NCBI GenBank assembly: GCA_038093515.1
Contig: JBBPSI010000242.1
Location: forward strand, 1-35,194
DNA from: Butyriboletus loyo
Lineage: Eukaryota > Basidiomycota > Agaricomycetes > Boletales > Boletaceae
Direction of reading: 5' to 3'
DNA: 35,194 nucleotides
Made by a program: the position numbers and the translations under genes. Shown piece by piece: positions 1 to 10,339 of the stretch. Below the pieces are notes generated by a model. It worked only from the letters and a program-made list of their open reading frames with translations, made no database searches and was not told the DNA's origin. Numbering within the stretch: the stretch's first letter is position 1; the number at the start of each line of letters is the position of its first letter.

Positions 1-1798
1 CGAGAGAATTGCGATCACAGCAAATGGCGCAACCATGAAGATGTTTGGACCTGGCACTGTGTTGTTATCACAGCGACTAGGGAAGGATAAGCCCATTCCT
101 TTGGAGCTTACAGGAGTTTGGCATGCGCCTCAAGCAGCCCATAGACTTTTATCGGTCACCGCTCTAACCAAAGAAGGTTATCGATGCGAAATAACCGATC
201 AAACCAAGATTTGGAACCCTCAAGGACGTTTGGTAGTGCAGGCTTCTGCCTTGCTTCCGAACAATCCCCTCCACTGGTTTCAGGCTAAAATGCTAACTCC
301 AGATGTCGGGATCCACTCCTTGCAGGATGTTGGATCTTCTTCGTTGTGGCACCACCGTTTTGGTCATCCTTCCAAGAACGTGTTACGCCATGCTTACAAG
401 AACGTTAAGGGTATGCCGTTAATACCTGAACCTTCTGACGTCATTCCTTGTCGAGGCTGTGCCTTAGGCAAGATGCATGAACGTCCCTATGCGCCCTCAT
501 CCAAACGCGCATCTCGGGTCCTTGGGCTAGTGCATTCCGACTTGGTCGAATTCCCCACACACTCTCGGACTCAGAAGCGCTACATTTTAACTTTTATCGA
601 TGACTATTCTGCTTTTGCAGTCGTGCGGTTTTTGCGCCTTAAATCTGAGGCTGCTGATGCTTTTAAGGAAGTGGTCGTCTGGGCTGAACGACAGACCCAG
701 TCTTCGCTTCTTGCTGTCCGTTCGGATCGTGGGGGGGAATACATGTCTAAAGACATTCGGACATTCCTCTCGTCCAGAGGCATTGAGCATCAGCTCTCTG
801 TACCTCACACCCCTCAACAGAATGGACGTGCAGAGCGATTTAATAGGACCATCCTGGAAAAAGAAGAAGCCATGCGCCATACTGCCTGTCTACCAAAAGT
901 CTTCTGGCAGGACGCAACCGAAACCTCACTTCATATCTACAATCCCCAACCGATGCGTCGTCATAATTGGAAAACCCCCATCGAGATGTTCTCTGGGGAG
1001 AAACCGGATATATCATATTTCCGGGTATTTGGATGTCGTGCATATGTTTTTATAAAGAAGGAACTCAGGGAAAACAAGTTGTCTCCGAAATCGGAACAAG
1101 CCACCTTCATCGGATATGAATCTGGCACCAAAGGCTATCGCTTTTGGTCTCCAACCCGAAAACGTGTTCTAGTAGAGTCTGTCGCGACTTTTGACGAAGA
1201 AAACTTCCCACATTGTTCCAAAGAACAGAACGACAGACAAGCCGCAATTCCGCCTCCTATTCTTCCAACAGATGCCGATGAACATGGAGATGATGAAGAT
1301 AGTACATCTGACGCTCCACCTTCAAATCAACAAAGAGCTGACGAGCCACCTCCATTAGGAGTACGATTTGATGGAACCGGTATAATACGCGAAGGCCTAC
1401 CACCAATTTCCCCCATCATTAATCCTGACGAAATGCAACAACCGTCTCCTCAACCATCAGTCACACCTTCACCATGGGTTATCCCTGAAAATCCACCATC
1501 ACCTCTAATCCTCGATCCTCCATCTCCTGATTCTGTTCATGAAGAACTACCACCGTTATTCTCACCTCCACGTCCTGGAGTTAAAAGAGAAACACCAGAT
1601 ACTGGACATAGATCGTCTATAATGGATCGACACCAACATAAACGTCAAATGATACCTCCGTTGGAAACATTTGAAGATCCTGGTCGGATTCGCCCTTCCA
1701 CTTTCTTACCTCCAACAAGAGTATATCCTGAACGAATTACAGAATTTCGCAATCGTCCTCATCAACATCACTACCTGTTCCACAGAACACCGCTGTGA
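1..1798 (+). mobile_element. Ty1/copia retrotransposon pol fragment (protease end to integrase), truncated at both ends
   Basis: The reading frame is open from base 2, so the element starts before the window; the first ATG is at 35. In order it shows the protease-to-integrase linker (VWHAPQAAHRLLSV), the pre-integrase zinc finger (WHHRFGH ... CRGCALGK, about 355-470), and an integrase core with the three acidic residues in HSDL (about 535), RSDRGGEY (about 720) and AERFNRTILE (about 830). The integrase C-terminal module (FGCRAYVF ... FIGYESGTKGYRFW) and a proline-rich linker follow. Reverse transcriptase and RNase H should come next but are absent. At 1771 the sequence switches into the left arm of an inverted repeat, which adds a few foreign codons before the stop at 1796-1798. 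This is a dead, 3-prime truncated copy. Copia assignment is firm from integrase lying upstream of the missing RT. Confidence 0.93.
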
Positions 1799-2176
1799 GG
1801 CCCGTACATATGAATGTGTGCATGCAGACATTGGATGGAATGCATTGCTTGATTAGAATCCATTATTGCGTGTCAGCTGATTTGTAGTTGTGCTTGATGC
1901 AGAGTCGAATGAAGTGAATTCAACAAGGTTTGAGCGATTAGAGCTGAGTCCAGTTCGAACCAATAAACTGTCAGTGGACACAATTTCAAGAAACTTGCTA
2001 TTCATGACTGTCACTACATCCATGTCATATATCATACACACCAACAAACTTTTTTTTTTTTTTTTGGGTTCAAACCCTATCCATACAATTCTGTCTCATA
2101 CTTGAAGAGATTGTGATTCCTCAGAACCTGTTGCAATCATGATCAGCCTTCTACACATATTCTGTGAAGTGCAAGC

Positions 2177-3539
2177 TTACGGCAAGGTGAGGATGTGAAC
2201 TTTCTTGTCCGGATCACCAATTCTGCCAACCAACTTGATGTCAAGGTATGCAGCAACATAAAGATCATATTTTCCACTCGAGCCCTTCGAGGCAGTGAAT
2301 GTTGCTTTACCCTTTGCAACAAAGACATCAATATCAACCGAGACACCACCACTGAGCAAAGAGCCTTCAATCCCAGTGAGGCGAACTCGACCATAAATGG
2401 GTACTCTGGCATACAACACAGCTGAAACTGTGAGTGTTGTGGGATCTATAGAGCCAACTAGCTACAAGATGGTTCACATGAAGCATACCAGTCAACTTGA
2501 TGATAGATATAACTTACTTCAAGGATACCAAAGAAAGAGATGGTACCCTCCCATTGGGTGGAGACATAGGAGGAAGGTTCGGAGCCAGTAGGGGCATAGT
2601 ATGTCTGAATGACAACACGATCCTTACCAACAACAAAGTCATTTATGAATTTGAGAAGCACTGAGGAGTGTTCAATGTCCTGTGCACTATAGTATGACAG
2701 TAGGATAACACTTACAATCCTGTTGTCTAGCCAGATCATCATCCACAGCTCGAATCGCAACCTGCCCAGACTGAGCCTGTTCTTCCACCAGCTTCAACTC
2801 CAAAGAACTGAAAGTCGGGATGGCCTAACAGGGACATGATCACATCAAACAGGTTCGCTGTGGTACACATAGGACACTATTCACCTTCAGCTCCGCTCTC
2901 GTGAAGCCAGAGGCTTCCGAGAGCTCACTAGAATAACAGTTTAAGAATGTATCCAATGGGTAGCTGTTATACTTACATTGGGGAAATGTTGACGGTGTCG
3001 ACCAGATTTAAGTCGTAAGGTAAGTGCACATTGTATACCACCGATATATTCTGTGATCCGTTGTACTGGAAAGACACCGTTCCATAGACAACTTTGTTGG
3101 GCCCAAGACTGAATTCGATATCCTTTCCCGCGGACGTTGAAAGAGGGTAGGACGACAACTCGACCAGACTGGTCGCATGTGCCTTCCCAGGAACCACGAG
3201 CTGGAACTGAACATCAGTGAGCGACTTGGCGTCTTTGCTGTGAATGGCTTGGATCTATGGCATTGGTATCTCCTTAGTACATATGCAATTGTCGCAGAAG
3301 AGAGGAGTAGCATCACCTCGAGTATATTGAAGCCAGACCGGAACTCGAATATATTCCCATCGGAATTGGTTTTAGTGGGAACCAGAATGGTTTGCTGTGT
3401 GTTTGGGGGTGCGACGGGCGGCCATGTGTGGTCCTCAATCCACTCTGCCGCGGCTGTAGAATAGTTGACTCGTTAGCAAGCGTCACTAGGTCATATAGTG
3501 GTCCAAGATTCCACCTTTCCCCAGTGAGTATTCCGACAT
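2177..3539 (-). CDS. Family G protein, copy 1 (unknown function, 339 aa, seven exons)
   Basis: The exon set mirrors copy 2 exactly: 3539-3515, 3453-3317, 3254-2977, 2927-2885, 2824-2716, 2660-2518 and 2461-2177. Joined, they give 339 codons plus TAA with no internal stop. The short first exon encodes MSEYSLGK plus one base. The protein is rich in alternating hydrophobic residues, as in beta-sandwich folds, and carries the family marks LVVPGK, PLSTS, GTVSFQY, NGSQNIS, AELK, WEGTISF, IYGRVRL, EGSLL and KGKATFTAS. I see no signal peptide, membrane helix or catalytic motif. I do not recognise the family. The protein is identical to copy 2. Downstream, the usual sterol dehydrogenase relic is missing because copia sequence cuts in at 1771. 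Confidence 0.82.
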
Positions 3540-3624
3540 TGATGCTGATCTTGATTACTAGGAGAGGGAGAAGTTGGGACAGTGCGGTGTGATGCTGAAT
3601 GCATACCTTGCTGGTCGGTGGCAT

Positions 3625-3630
3625 TTTATA
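3625..3630 (-). promoter_or_regulatory. TATA box of G1
   Basis: On the minus strand this reads TATAAA, about 85-90 bases before the G1 start codon. The same element is at 8536-8541 before G2 and at 24487-24492 before G4. Confidence 0.55.
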
Positions 3631-3799
3631 GCTTTCTGAGGAGCGTCGAGCGTTTCGACTTGACGAGATGGATCAAGGCAGTGTTCGTAAGATCGTGTTC
3701 TGGTGTCTTCGAATGGGGTGAAAGCGTCGTAATACGGTGAAGTTGAATTCCAAGAGAGGAATAGTTTTTGCACACAGGCTAGTCTCAGATCCATCCGTT

Positions 3800-3993
3800 G
3801 TGGTGACATGCAGAGAGTTCAGAAAAAAAAGGTAGAGTTCGTTTGAACGTCACCTCGGGTTTTCATCAGAGCATGTCCGGCGCAGTGATCGATGGCATGG
3901 TGCGCATGCCGCCCTCGCCGGAAATCTACACTTGGACCGGAACGTTGGGGAGATACATGAGACACAGACGTACAGTGTGAAACATTTACAGAT
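3800..3993 (-). other. Upstream block found only before G1 and G2
   Basis: Copies G3 and G4 share a different upstream sequence that continues past the short common motif GCCTGTGTGCAAAA. In G1 (here) and G2 (8173-8380) that sequence is replaced by about 190 bases seen nowhere else in the window. The block may change expression of these two copies. No coding potential is evident. Confidence 0.6.
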
Positions 3994-4214
3994 TTCCCTA
4001 TGGCATTGCAGTTGAAAGTTGAATGCTGGCGCTGAACTTGCGCTATCACAAGACTCACGCGCACGCATGATTGGCAGCGGTACAATCCCGATTTGGCTAA
4101 GCTCTATTTGTACTCGTAAACCAGCATAAACCAGCATAAATCAAGGATCAAGGCGAATACAGCACAAAGCGGTCTAATATTTTGAATTTAGCTGTAATAT
4201 GAATCTTGGCATGG

Positions 4215-4485
4215 TTGATGGCTACCGGCGTTGCAACGTTCCGAGGGGGTGGTGATGCGAACCATTAATTTATTCAACCCCGACGATACAGTATTGTCCA
4301 TGGTCATTTTTCTCAGGCCGCAACAGCGGTACTTCTTCCGGCACATAATGTAGTCGTCTCAGTGCTTGCAGACATTTGTGTGCAGGGAGAATGGATCTTA
4401 CGTACCTGAATCAACGTCCGTCAGGAGCCCAGCTAGCAGAGTTTGGAGATGGGCCGAGCACCAAGTGATCAGAATACATTGCCCT
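4215..4485. repeat. Duplicated noncoding block M5, copy a
   Basis: This stretch matches 16095-16380 and part of 23950-24110. Shared landmarks are the motif around CAGGCCGCAACAG, a CGGCACAT(A/G)ATGTAGTCGTC segment and a GAGATGGGCCGAGCACC segment. No open frame is conserved between copies, so I treat it as noncoding. The preceding 3994-4214 shows no recognisable gene, only a short tandem copy of AAACCAGCAT near 4120-4140. Confidence 0.75.
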
Positions 4486-4509
4486 GCTGCTTTCCATACA
4501 TTTGCAGAT

Positions 4510-5830
4510 ACACCCCAAGCGACGAAAGATTTCAGACCTAACTGTAGCAGATACAAATGAGCTACTTCTGAAGCTCGACGAATTTCGTTCCGACCTTGAT
4601 GAAGGTGACGAGGAGTTGCCTGGTGGCCTCATCGATAAACTCGAAGAGCTGCGTGACAAACTGCGAGATACAAAGGTGACCAAGGCCGAATGACCCTTAC
4701 TGAATCGTTTACAGTACTGATCAGCCTCTTCGTAGCACACTTCCTTCTCCAAGGTGGATCAAATGACCCTACGTTCATTGAAGATATCGCTTGGACCGCT
4801 TTTTCTGATCAGTGAAACGATGCAAGAAATCGAAGACCTTGGGTCGGCCGAGCCCACGGGGTGTATGTCGATGGACACTACGCGGTTCTTGATACGTTTA
4901 GTGCGTGACCATGTTGCAACGGTGGTATGTTATGGTGGCGGATCTCCGTGTTCGACTCCATGATTCATTCAAACTTGAACTCCAAAGACAGAGGCCGGCT
5001 GTCGCATCTTGATCAATGTACTCATGTTGAGAGTCGTGTCAGTCATGTGTCCGGGTGAGACGACGGTGAACATCATTCCAGAATTTCCTCTCCCTCGAAC
5101 GACCTTCAAGCAAGCGTCCGGCAACTATTCTTTTGGTGGTGTCGTCGACTTCCTGGTGACTAAACTGCCTGCTCAGTATACTAGTGAGTCATTTTTCTGT
5201 CATGTGTTGAAGGGGGTTTGAACCGTTCTTTAGCATACCTCCTAGGTGATCCGGTGGGGGCACTGTTGAATCCGGAGTTCATCAAGGGACCGATGACGTC
5301 CAACATCTTCGAAGCCAAACGCGATAACGTTCGGGCCGCCCTGCCTCAGGCGGCAATTACCCCGGCCTCATATTGTCAATTGCAGAAGTAAGCTCTCTGT
5401 CGTTTAATGCCCTGCGAGGTAATCTGAATTTTATGACAGTTTATCTACCATCAGGGGTGTTGTCACCAGCGGAGAACAATGGGTATTTTTCGCGTACGAA
5501 AGGGGCATAAATGGGACTGGGCTAGTCCGATCTTCTCCCGAGTACAGTCTGGGAACGAATCTGGAAGGTCTAGCGTTGGTTCTTGGTCTCCTGCAGGATT
5601 CGGTGCGCTGAACGCTTCATATCTCATATCTCACGTTTGCACGCTCATCGTCTCGAAAAGATTGATAACACGACTAGCTCCGAACATGCATTCTTCAGTA
5701 CATGATGAATATGTATATCTCGCACTTGTGCAGTCGACGAATGGAGTGTGGATCGCGAGGTGAAGCTGAGCTACGTATGCACAGACGTTCTCCAAGTCCT
5801 TTGGGTTTTTTCCGTGTGCACCCGTGTCTC
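4510..5830 (+). pseudogene. PD-(D/E)XK nuclease-like gene, copy A (multi-exon, condition uncertain)
   Basis: The first recognisable exon (about 4510-4675) encodes a charged helical segment (PKRRKISDLTVAD ... LDEGDEELPGGLIDKLEELRD). A middle exon (about 5045-5182) contains GGVVDFLV, and the next (about 5245-5388) contains NIFEAKRDN followed by a Q-rich helix (SYCQLQ). An acidic residue in one strand and E-x-K in the next is the active-site pattern of PD-(D/E)XK nucleases. The introns at 5183-5244 and 5389-5440 splice in phase. A following exon (about 5441-5604) has RGVVTSGEQWVFF and LGTNLEGLALVLGLLQD, and a last piece from 5737 reads DEWSVDREVKLSY. The joins near 4680-5010 do not resolve cleanly, so it may be broken there. 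The nuclease call rests on motif pattern only. A partner copy at 13399 lacks the catalytic middle. Confidence 0.55.
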
Positions 5831-6129
5831 CATCAGGGGCTTTCTCCGAAGGGAAAGCAAGGTGCCTCTATGAACACTATGTATTCGAGAGTATCGGGGA
5901 TGAATAAGTTACACTGCGGATTGTTGTCACTGTACATGTAGGGTATGGTATGTACATCGGGTCCAATAGAAATAAATCTGTCCAGATGACCCATAGAATA
6001 TGGATATGGGTGAAGCACGACGAGTGATGTGGCTAGTAGATCGGCTCTCGAGAGCGAAGGTTATGAGAGATTTGGTTCATTCCGGCCGTGTCACCATCCA
6101 CTCACCCGCCCAGCCTGCTACATGCACCG

Positions 6130-6764
6130 AGTCGCCCGAGAGACCGACCCGGCCAAGAGACTGACTCAGGTTTTGTCGTCTTCTACTCGCCGACTTTCGA
6201 CCTCAACGGCGAGGATGCTCCTGCCAAGCTCTTCACTACCCACCGCGCTCTCCGCGACATCTCTGTGAAGATGATCACTCTTCCTCCCCAACTCATCCCG
6301 CTGATCAAATGGCGAGGATGTATCGTCCACGCCGAGGACCCCGTCCTTTCCAGCTTGGCGAAATACGTCGACTCATTGGTTTCCAAGGACACGAGCGAGG
6401 AATACGCTCCTATGGTTCCTCTCAACCTCACAAGACCCCCATCTTCATCGTTCACCCCAGTGTTGGTGGAGTCTTCATCTTCGTCAACCCCGCCAAGTAC
6501 TTCCAGAACGAGCGGCCCTTCTACGCATTCCGTGCATCGGGTTTCGAGCCCGGGAATACGTTCTTCCGCTCCATGGACGATATGGTTTCGTCCTACGCTG
6601 CCCCCGTCAAGCGGACGCAGCCTCACGGTCCTTATGCCATCGCTGGCTACTCGTATGGTGGTGTTGTCGTCTTCGAGTGCCAAACGCCCACAACCTACTA
6701 CTCTGTCCCCCCACATACATCCACATTCATTTCTACCGCCTGGGCGTTCATCGCTCAAGTATAA
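6130..6764 (+). pseudogene. Quinone (atromentin-type) synthetase relic, copy a: adenylation end plus thioesterase
   Basis: The frame at about 6165-6290 encodes SGFVVFYSPTFDLNGEDAP and THRALRDISVK, like the last part of the adenylation domain in fungal A-T-TE quinone synthetases (AtrA, TdiA, NPS3 type). After a frame change near 6425 a thioesterase segment follows: PIFIVHPSVGGVF, PFYAFRASGFEPG, MVSSYAAPVKRTQPHGPYAIAG and the nucleophile elbow GYSYGG (serine at about 6653). No phosphopantetheine-carrier domain lies between them. The thioesterase stops after VVVFE, before its histidine. It cannot encode a working enzyme. The copy at 14402-15005 has the same breaks, so the damage predates duplication. 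Confidence 0.72.
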
Positions 6765-7130
6765 CGTCGCCCAAAATTCACAAAGGATATCTAGTCCTCT
6801 TCCGTCCTATCCCCTTCGAGTTGTTCGAAATTCATGTCACTTGTTGAAACCCTGCTAGGTGACAAGTTATGTCATTCTTTTGGAAGTTGAAACTTTTTTG
6901 TCTCACCCGGGAAGGGATAATCGGCTGTAGCAGATTCCTCTTGCTTGACACACAGCATTCGGCATGGAACGAGTGGATCCCGCAGGCAAGTCAGTACCCG
7001 ATGATGTTCCGGTCGACGACTTCGGGGCGAGATCGAGATCATTGTGACTAGGGCATGCCAGCACCCCAATCCATGGATTGAGTAGTACCATGGGCTACCA
7101 CCGGAACCCGACGAACCTGAACGTTTATGT
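6765..7130 (+). repeat. Dispersed repeat R, copy a (partial)
   Basis: This matches 15005-15440, 23185-23610 and, inverted, 20640-21060. It begins at the degenerate 3-prime end of the thioesterase relic and contains the landmarks GGATAATCGGCTG and CCGATGATGTTCCGG. Copy a lacks some 90 internal bases that the others keep. Short open frames occur but none is preserved in all copies, and I cannot assign a product. Confidence 0.7.
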
Positions 7131-7149
7131 GATTCATGCAAATTCAGGT

Positions 7150-7345
7150 CTTGCTTGATCAAGTTGAGAATCCGCATTGAATATGCCGCCGTTGCCACTA
7201 GTACGTGAACGACTTTTCGTTATATCTGCCCTGCAGGGACCACTGCTTCTTCGTGGAGTCCGATTTGAGGCCTCTTTCAATGGGGTGTTGTCCTGGACGG
7301 GGGCTCTGTGCTGAGATAAGTTCACTTACCCAATCGACGCCGGTG
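7150..7345. repeat. Duplicated block M7, copy a
   Basis: The stretch starting GAGAATCCGCATTGAATATG is shared with 16465-16690, and a remnant lies near 24165-24240. It precedes the upstream region of a family G gene in each case. No coding content is recognised. The following 7346-7616 holds open but unassigned frames on both strands. Confidence 0.65.
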
Positions 7346-7616
7346 AGACTCTGCTAGCCTTGAATATTAGCTCCGAGTGTCTGTGTCCACAAACTAATGC
7401 TCCCATCGATGGCTGACGATGGACGTACTGATGCGGCCGAAGCACCACGTCGTGGGGTGTTCTTGCAGGATATCCGTGACTTTCAACACCACCAACCCGC
7501 CCTCGACGTCCTCTCTGATCGTGTATTGCAACACTTGCGTAAATATCTCTTGTCCTCCCGCGTATTGCAATAGCACTCATCCAGCTGCCCCCCTCGCCCT
7601 CACCAGATTGTAACAC

Positions 7617-8091
7617 CATAGCCTCCCGAGCGATCCCAGTGACGTTGGTGGTATGCGCCGCGAGCATATTCGTGCCAGTCCAAACCGGCGGAATGAATAT
7701 GCCCGAAACGACTGTCAGTGCATTTTCGTCAGCGTTGTTCCTGATGCGGATGGCATGTGAGGACTCGAGATCGTGCGGGTTCTGTGCTTCTTTTCATTTG
7801 GATTCGAATGAGAACTATATCCCTGTGCTGTAGTTCACTGGTTCGACAAGGTGGTGAGGCCGACGAAGACACTCAGGCTGGAATGTGGATCGTTAAGCCA
7901 GGCTATAATGATGCAGAGGAAGAAGAGAATATTGCTATCATACACTGCATTGACACGATCCATCGCATGGCTCATCTGATCCCCGTCTACGGCACAGAGC
8001 CTGTTCCGCGCGCTATCATTCACTGTATGATACCTTTGAAGCGTTTCATGTCACAGATCATCACGCATTTGAGATTGCTTCAAGTTTTTGA
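7617..8091 (+). pseudogene. KDZ (Plavaka-type) transposase C-terminal relic
   Basis: Conceptual reading, changing frame several times, gives segments typical of the end of fungal KDZ/Plavaka transposase-associated proteins. These are LPSDPSDVGGMRREHIRASP (from 7617), then VVPDADGM-stop-GLEIVRVLCFFSF, YPCAVVHWFDKV, ADEDTQAGMWIVKPGY, HRMAHLIPVYGTEPVP (about 7955-8010) and finally DHHAFEIASSF before TGA at 8089-8091. At least two in-frame stops (one at 7777-7779, where arginine CGA is expected) and frameshifts near 7855 and 8020 make it a pseudogene. The rest of the element, including the catalytic part, is not present. It sits directly upstream of the right arm of inverted repeat 1. Confidence 0.78.
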
Positions 8092-8144
8092 TCCAAAGCT
8101 GGTCAAAGTGAGAATGGGATTTCGGGATTTCCTGTTCTTTGTTA

Positions 8145-8177
8145 TTTTTGCACACAGGCTAGTCTTAGATCTATCTG
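8145..8177 (-). other. Short inverted, C-to-T altered copy of the G2 upstream sequence
   Basis: This 33-base stretch is the reverse complement of about 8376-8408 and overlaps the inner edge of inverted repeat 1 by 5 bases. Compared with the source it carries three differences, all C to T on this strand, two of them in CpA and one in CpG context. It looks like the tip of an earlier inverted copy. Confidence 0.6.
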
Positions 8178-8535
8178 TAAATGTTTCACACTGTACGTCT
8201 GTGTCTCATGTGTCTCCCCAACGTTCCGGTCCAAGTGTAGATTTCCGGCGAGGGCGGCATGCGCACCATGCCATCGATCACTGCGCCGGACATGCTCTGA
8301 TGAAAACCCGAGGTGACGTTCAAACGAACTCTACCTTTTTTTTCTGAACTCTCTGCATGTCACCACAACGGATGGATCTGAGACTAGCCTGTGTGCAAAA
8401 ACTATTCCTCTCTTGGAATTCAACTTCACCGTATTACGACGCTTTCACCCCATTCGAAGACACCAGAACACGATCTTACGAACACTGCCTTGATCCATCT
8501 CGTCAAGTCGAAACGCTCGACGCTCCTCAGAAAGC

Positions 8536-8541
8536 TATAAA
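8536..8541 (+). promoter_or_regulatory. TATA box of G2
   Basis: TATAAA lies 91 bases before the G2 ATG. A downstream GTATGC ... CTCCTCTCCTAG-like pair (8560 to about 8609) could be a 5-prime UTR intron, because all copies keep both ends. Confidence 0.55.
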
Positions 8542-8626
8542 ATGCCACCGACCAGCAAGGTATGCATTCAGCATCACACCGCACTGTCCCAACTTCTCCC
8601 TCTCCTAGTAATCAAGATCAGCATCA

Positions 8627-9989
8627 ATGTCGGAATACTCACTGGGGAAAGGTGGAATCTTGGACCACTATATGACCTAGTGACGCTTGCTAACGAGTCA
8701 ACTATTCTACAGCCGCGGCAGAGTGGATTGAGGACCACACATGGCCGCCCGTCGCACCCCCAAACACACAGCAAACCATTCTGGTTCCCACTAAAACCAA
8801 TTCCGATGGGAATATATTCGAGTTCCGGTCTGGCTTCAATATACTCGAGGTGATGCTACTCCTCTCTTCTGCGACAATTGCATATGTACTAAGGAGATAC
8901 CAATGCCATAGATCCAAGCCATTCACAGCAAAGACGCCAAGTCGCTCACTGATGTTCAGTTCCAGCTCGTGGTTCCTGGGAAGGCACATGCGACCAGTCT
9001 GGTCGAGTTGTCGTCCTACCCTCTTTCAACGTCCGCGGGAAAGGATATCGAATTCAGTCTTGGGCCCAACAAAGTTGTCTATGGAACGGTGTCTTTCCAG
9101 TACAACGGATCACAGAATATATCGGTGGTATACAATGTGCACTTACCTTACGACTTAAATCTGGTCGACACCGTCAACATTTCCCCAATGTAAGTATAAC
9201 AGCTACCCATTGGATACATTCTTAAACTGTTATTCTAGTGAGCTCTCGGAAGCCTCTGGCTTCACGAGAGCGGAGCTGAAGGTGAATAGTGTCCTATGTG
9301 TACCACAGCGAACCTGTTTGATGTGATCATGTCCCTGTTAGGCCATCCCGACTTTCAGTTCTTTGGAGTTGAAGCTGGTGGAAGAACAGGCTCAGTCTGG
9401 GCAGGTTGCGATTCGAGCTGTGGATGATGATCTGGCTAGACAACAGGATTGTAAGTGTTATCCTACTGTCATACTATAGTGCACAGGACATTGAACACTC
9501 CTCAGTGCTTCTCAAATTCATAAATGACTTTGTTGTTGGTAAGGATCGTGTTGTCATTCAGACATACTATGCCCCTACTGGCTCCGAACCTTCCTCCTAT
9601 GTCTCCACCCAATGGGAGGGTACCATCTCTTTCTTTGGTATCCTTGAAGTAAGTTATATCTATCATCAAGTTGACTGGTATGCTTCATGTGAACCATCTT
9701 GTAGCTAGTTGGCTCTATAGATCCCACAACACTCACAGTTTCAGCTGTGTTGTATGCCAGAGTACCCATTTATGGTCGAGTTCGCCTCACTGGGATTGAA
9801 GGCTCTTTGCTCAGTGGTGGTGTCTCGGTTGATATTGATGTCTTTGTTGCAAAGGGTAAAGCAACATTCACTGCCTCGAAGGGCTCGAGTGGAAAATATG
9901 ATCTTTATGTTGCTGCATACCTTGACATCAAGTTGGTTGGCAGAATTGGTGATCCGGACAAGAAAGTTCACATCCTCACCTTGCCGTAA
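8627..9989 (+). CDS. Family G protein, copy 2 (unknown function, 339 aa, seven exons)
   Basis: Exons: 8627-8651, 8713-8849, 8912-9189, 9239-9281, 9342-9450, 9506-9648 and 9705-9989 (TAA). The total is 1020 bases with no stop, every intron is GT-AG and 48-63 bases long, and phases agree with all other copies. The start was chosen because the 25-base first exon joins in frame only from this ATG and is conserved in all five genes. An earlier ATG at 8542 runs into a stop if its putative intron is removed. The protein has an N-terminal segment with a conserved W-P, a central beta-rich part (LVVPGK, GTVSFQY, NGSQNIS), a short AELK/PTF link, and a C-terminal part (WEGTISF, IYGRVRL, EGSLL, KGKATFTAS). 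No known domain is recognised. It is probably cytosolic, since no targeting signal is seen. Confidence 0.85.
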
Positions 9990-10339
9990 GCTTGCACTTC
10001 ACAGAATATGTGTAGAAGGCTGATCATGATTGCAACAGGTTCTGAGGAATCACAATCTCTTCAAGTATGAGACAGAATTGTATGGATAGGGTTTGAACCC
10101 AAAAAAAAAAAAAAGTTTGTTGGTGTGTATGATATATGACATGGATGTAGTGACAGTCATGAATAGCAAGTTTCTTGAAATTGTGTCCACTGACAGTTTA
10201 TTGGTTCGAACTGGACTCAGCTCTAATCGCTCAAACCTTGTTGAATTCACTTCATTCGACTCTGCATCAAGCACAACTACAAATCAGCTGACACGCAATA
10301 ATGGATTCTAATCAAGCAATGCATTCCATCCAATGTCTG

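Larger units (their letters stand above)
1771..3993. repeat. Inverted repeat 1, left arm (carries G1)
   Basis: This 2.22 kb arm is the reverse complement of 8173-10393. Paired coordinates sum to 12166 on the inner side and 12164 beyond a homopolymer, which is 16 T here and 14 A in the partner. That length change is the only difference I found in the stretches compared. The outer edge abuts copia pol at 1770/1771. The inner edge is at 3993/3994, where homology to the right arm stops abruptly. Confidence 0.93.

Noticed and set aside
600..1055. Open frames overlapping the copia integrase on both strands
   Set aside because: They are shadows of the integrase frame and show no domain of their own.
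2066..2077. GGTTCAAACCC resembling a tRNA B-box next to a T run
   Set aside because: No A-box or cloverleaf can be formed around it, and the related sequence after G3 has lost it. It is part of the family G 3-prime flank.
2177..3539. Family G as aegerolysin, lectin or another named pore-forming family
   Set aside because: It is beta-rich in feel, but I could match no diagnostic motif or length of those families, so it is left as unknown.
8542..8853. 103-codon open frame starting MPPTSK upstream of G2
   Set aside because: It overlaps introns and exon 2 in another frame, and the spliced seven-exon model explains the region in all copies.
10101..10114. A14 tract after G2 that could suggest retroposition
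   Set aside because: Family G genes keep all introns, and the tract lies beyond the 3-prime region and varies between copies. It is a simple homopolymer.
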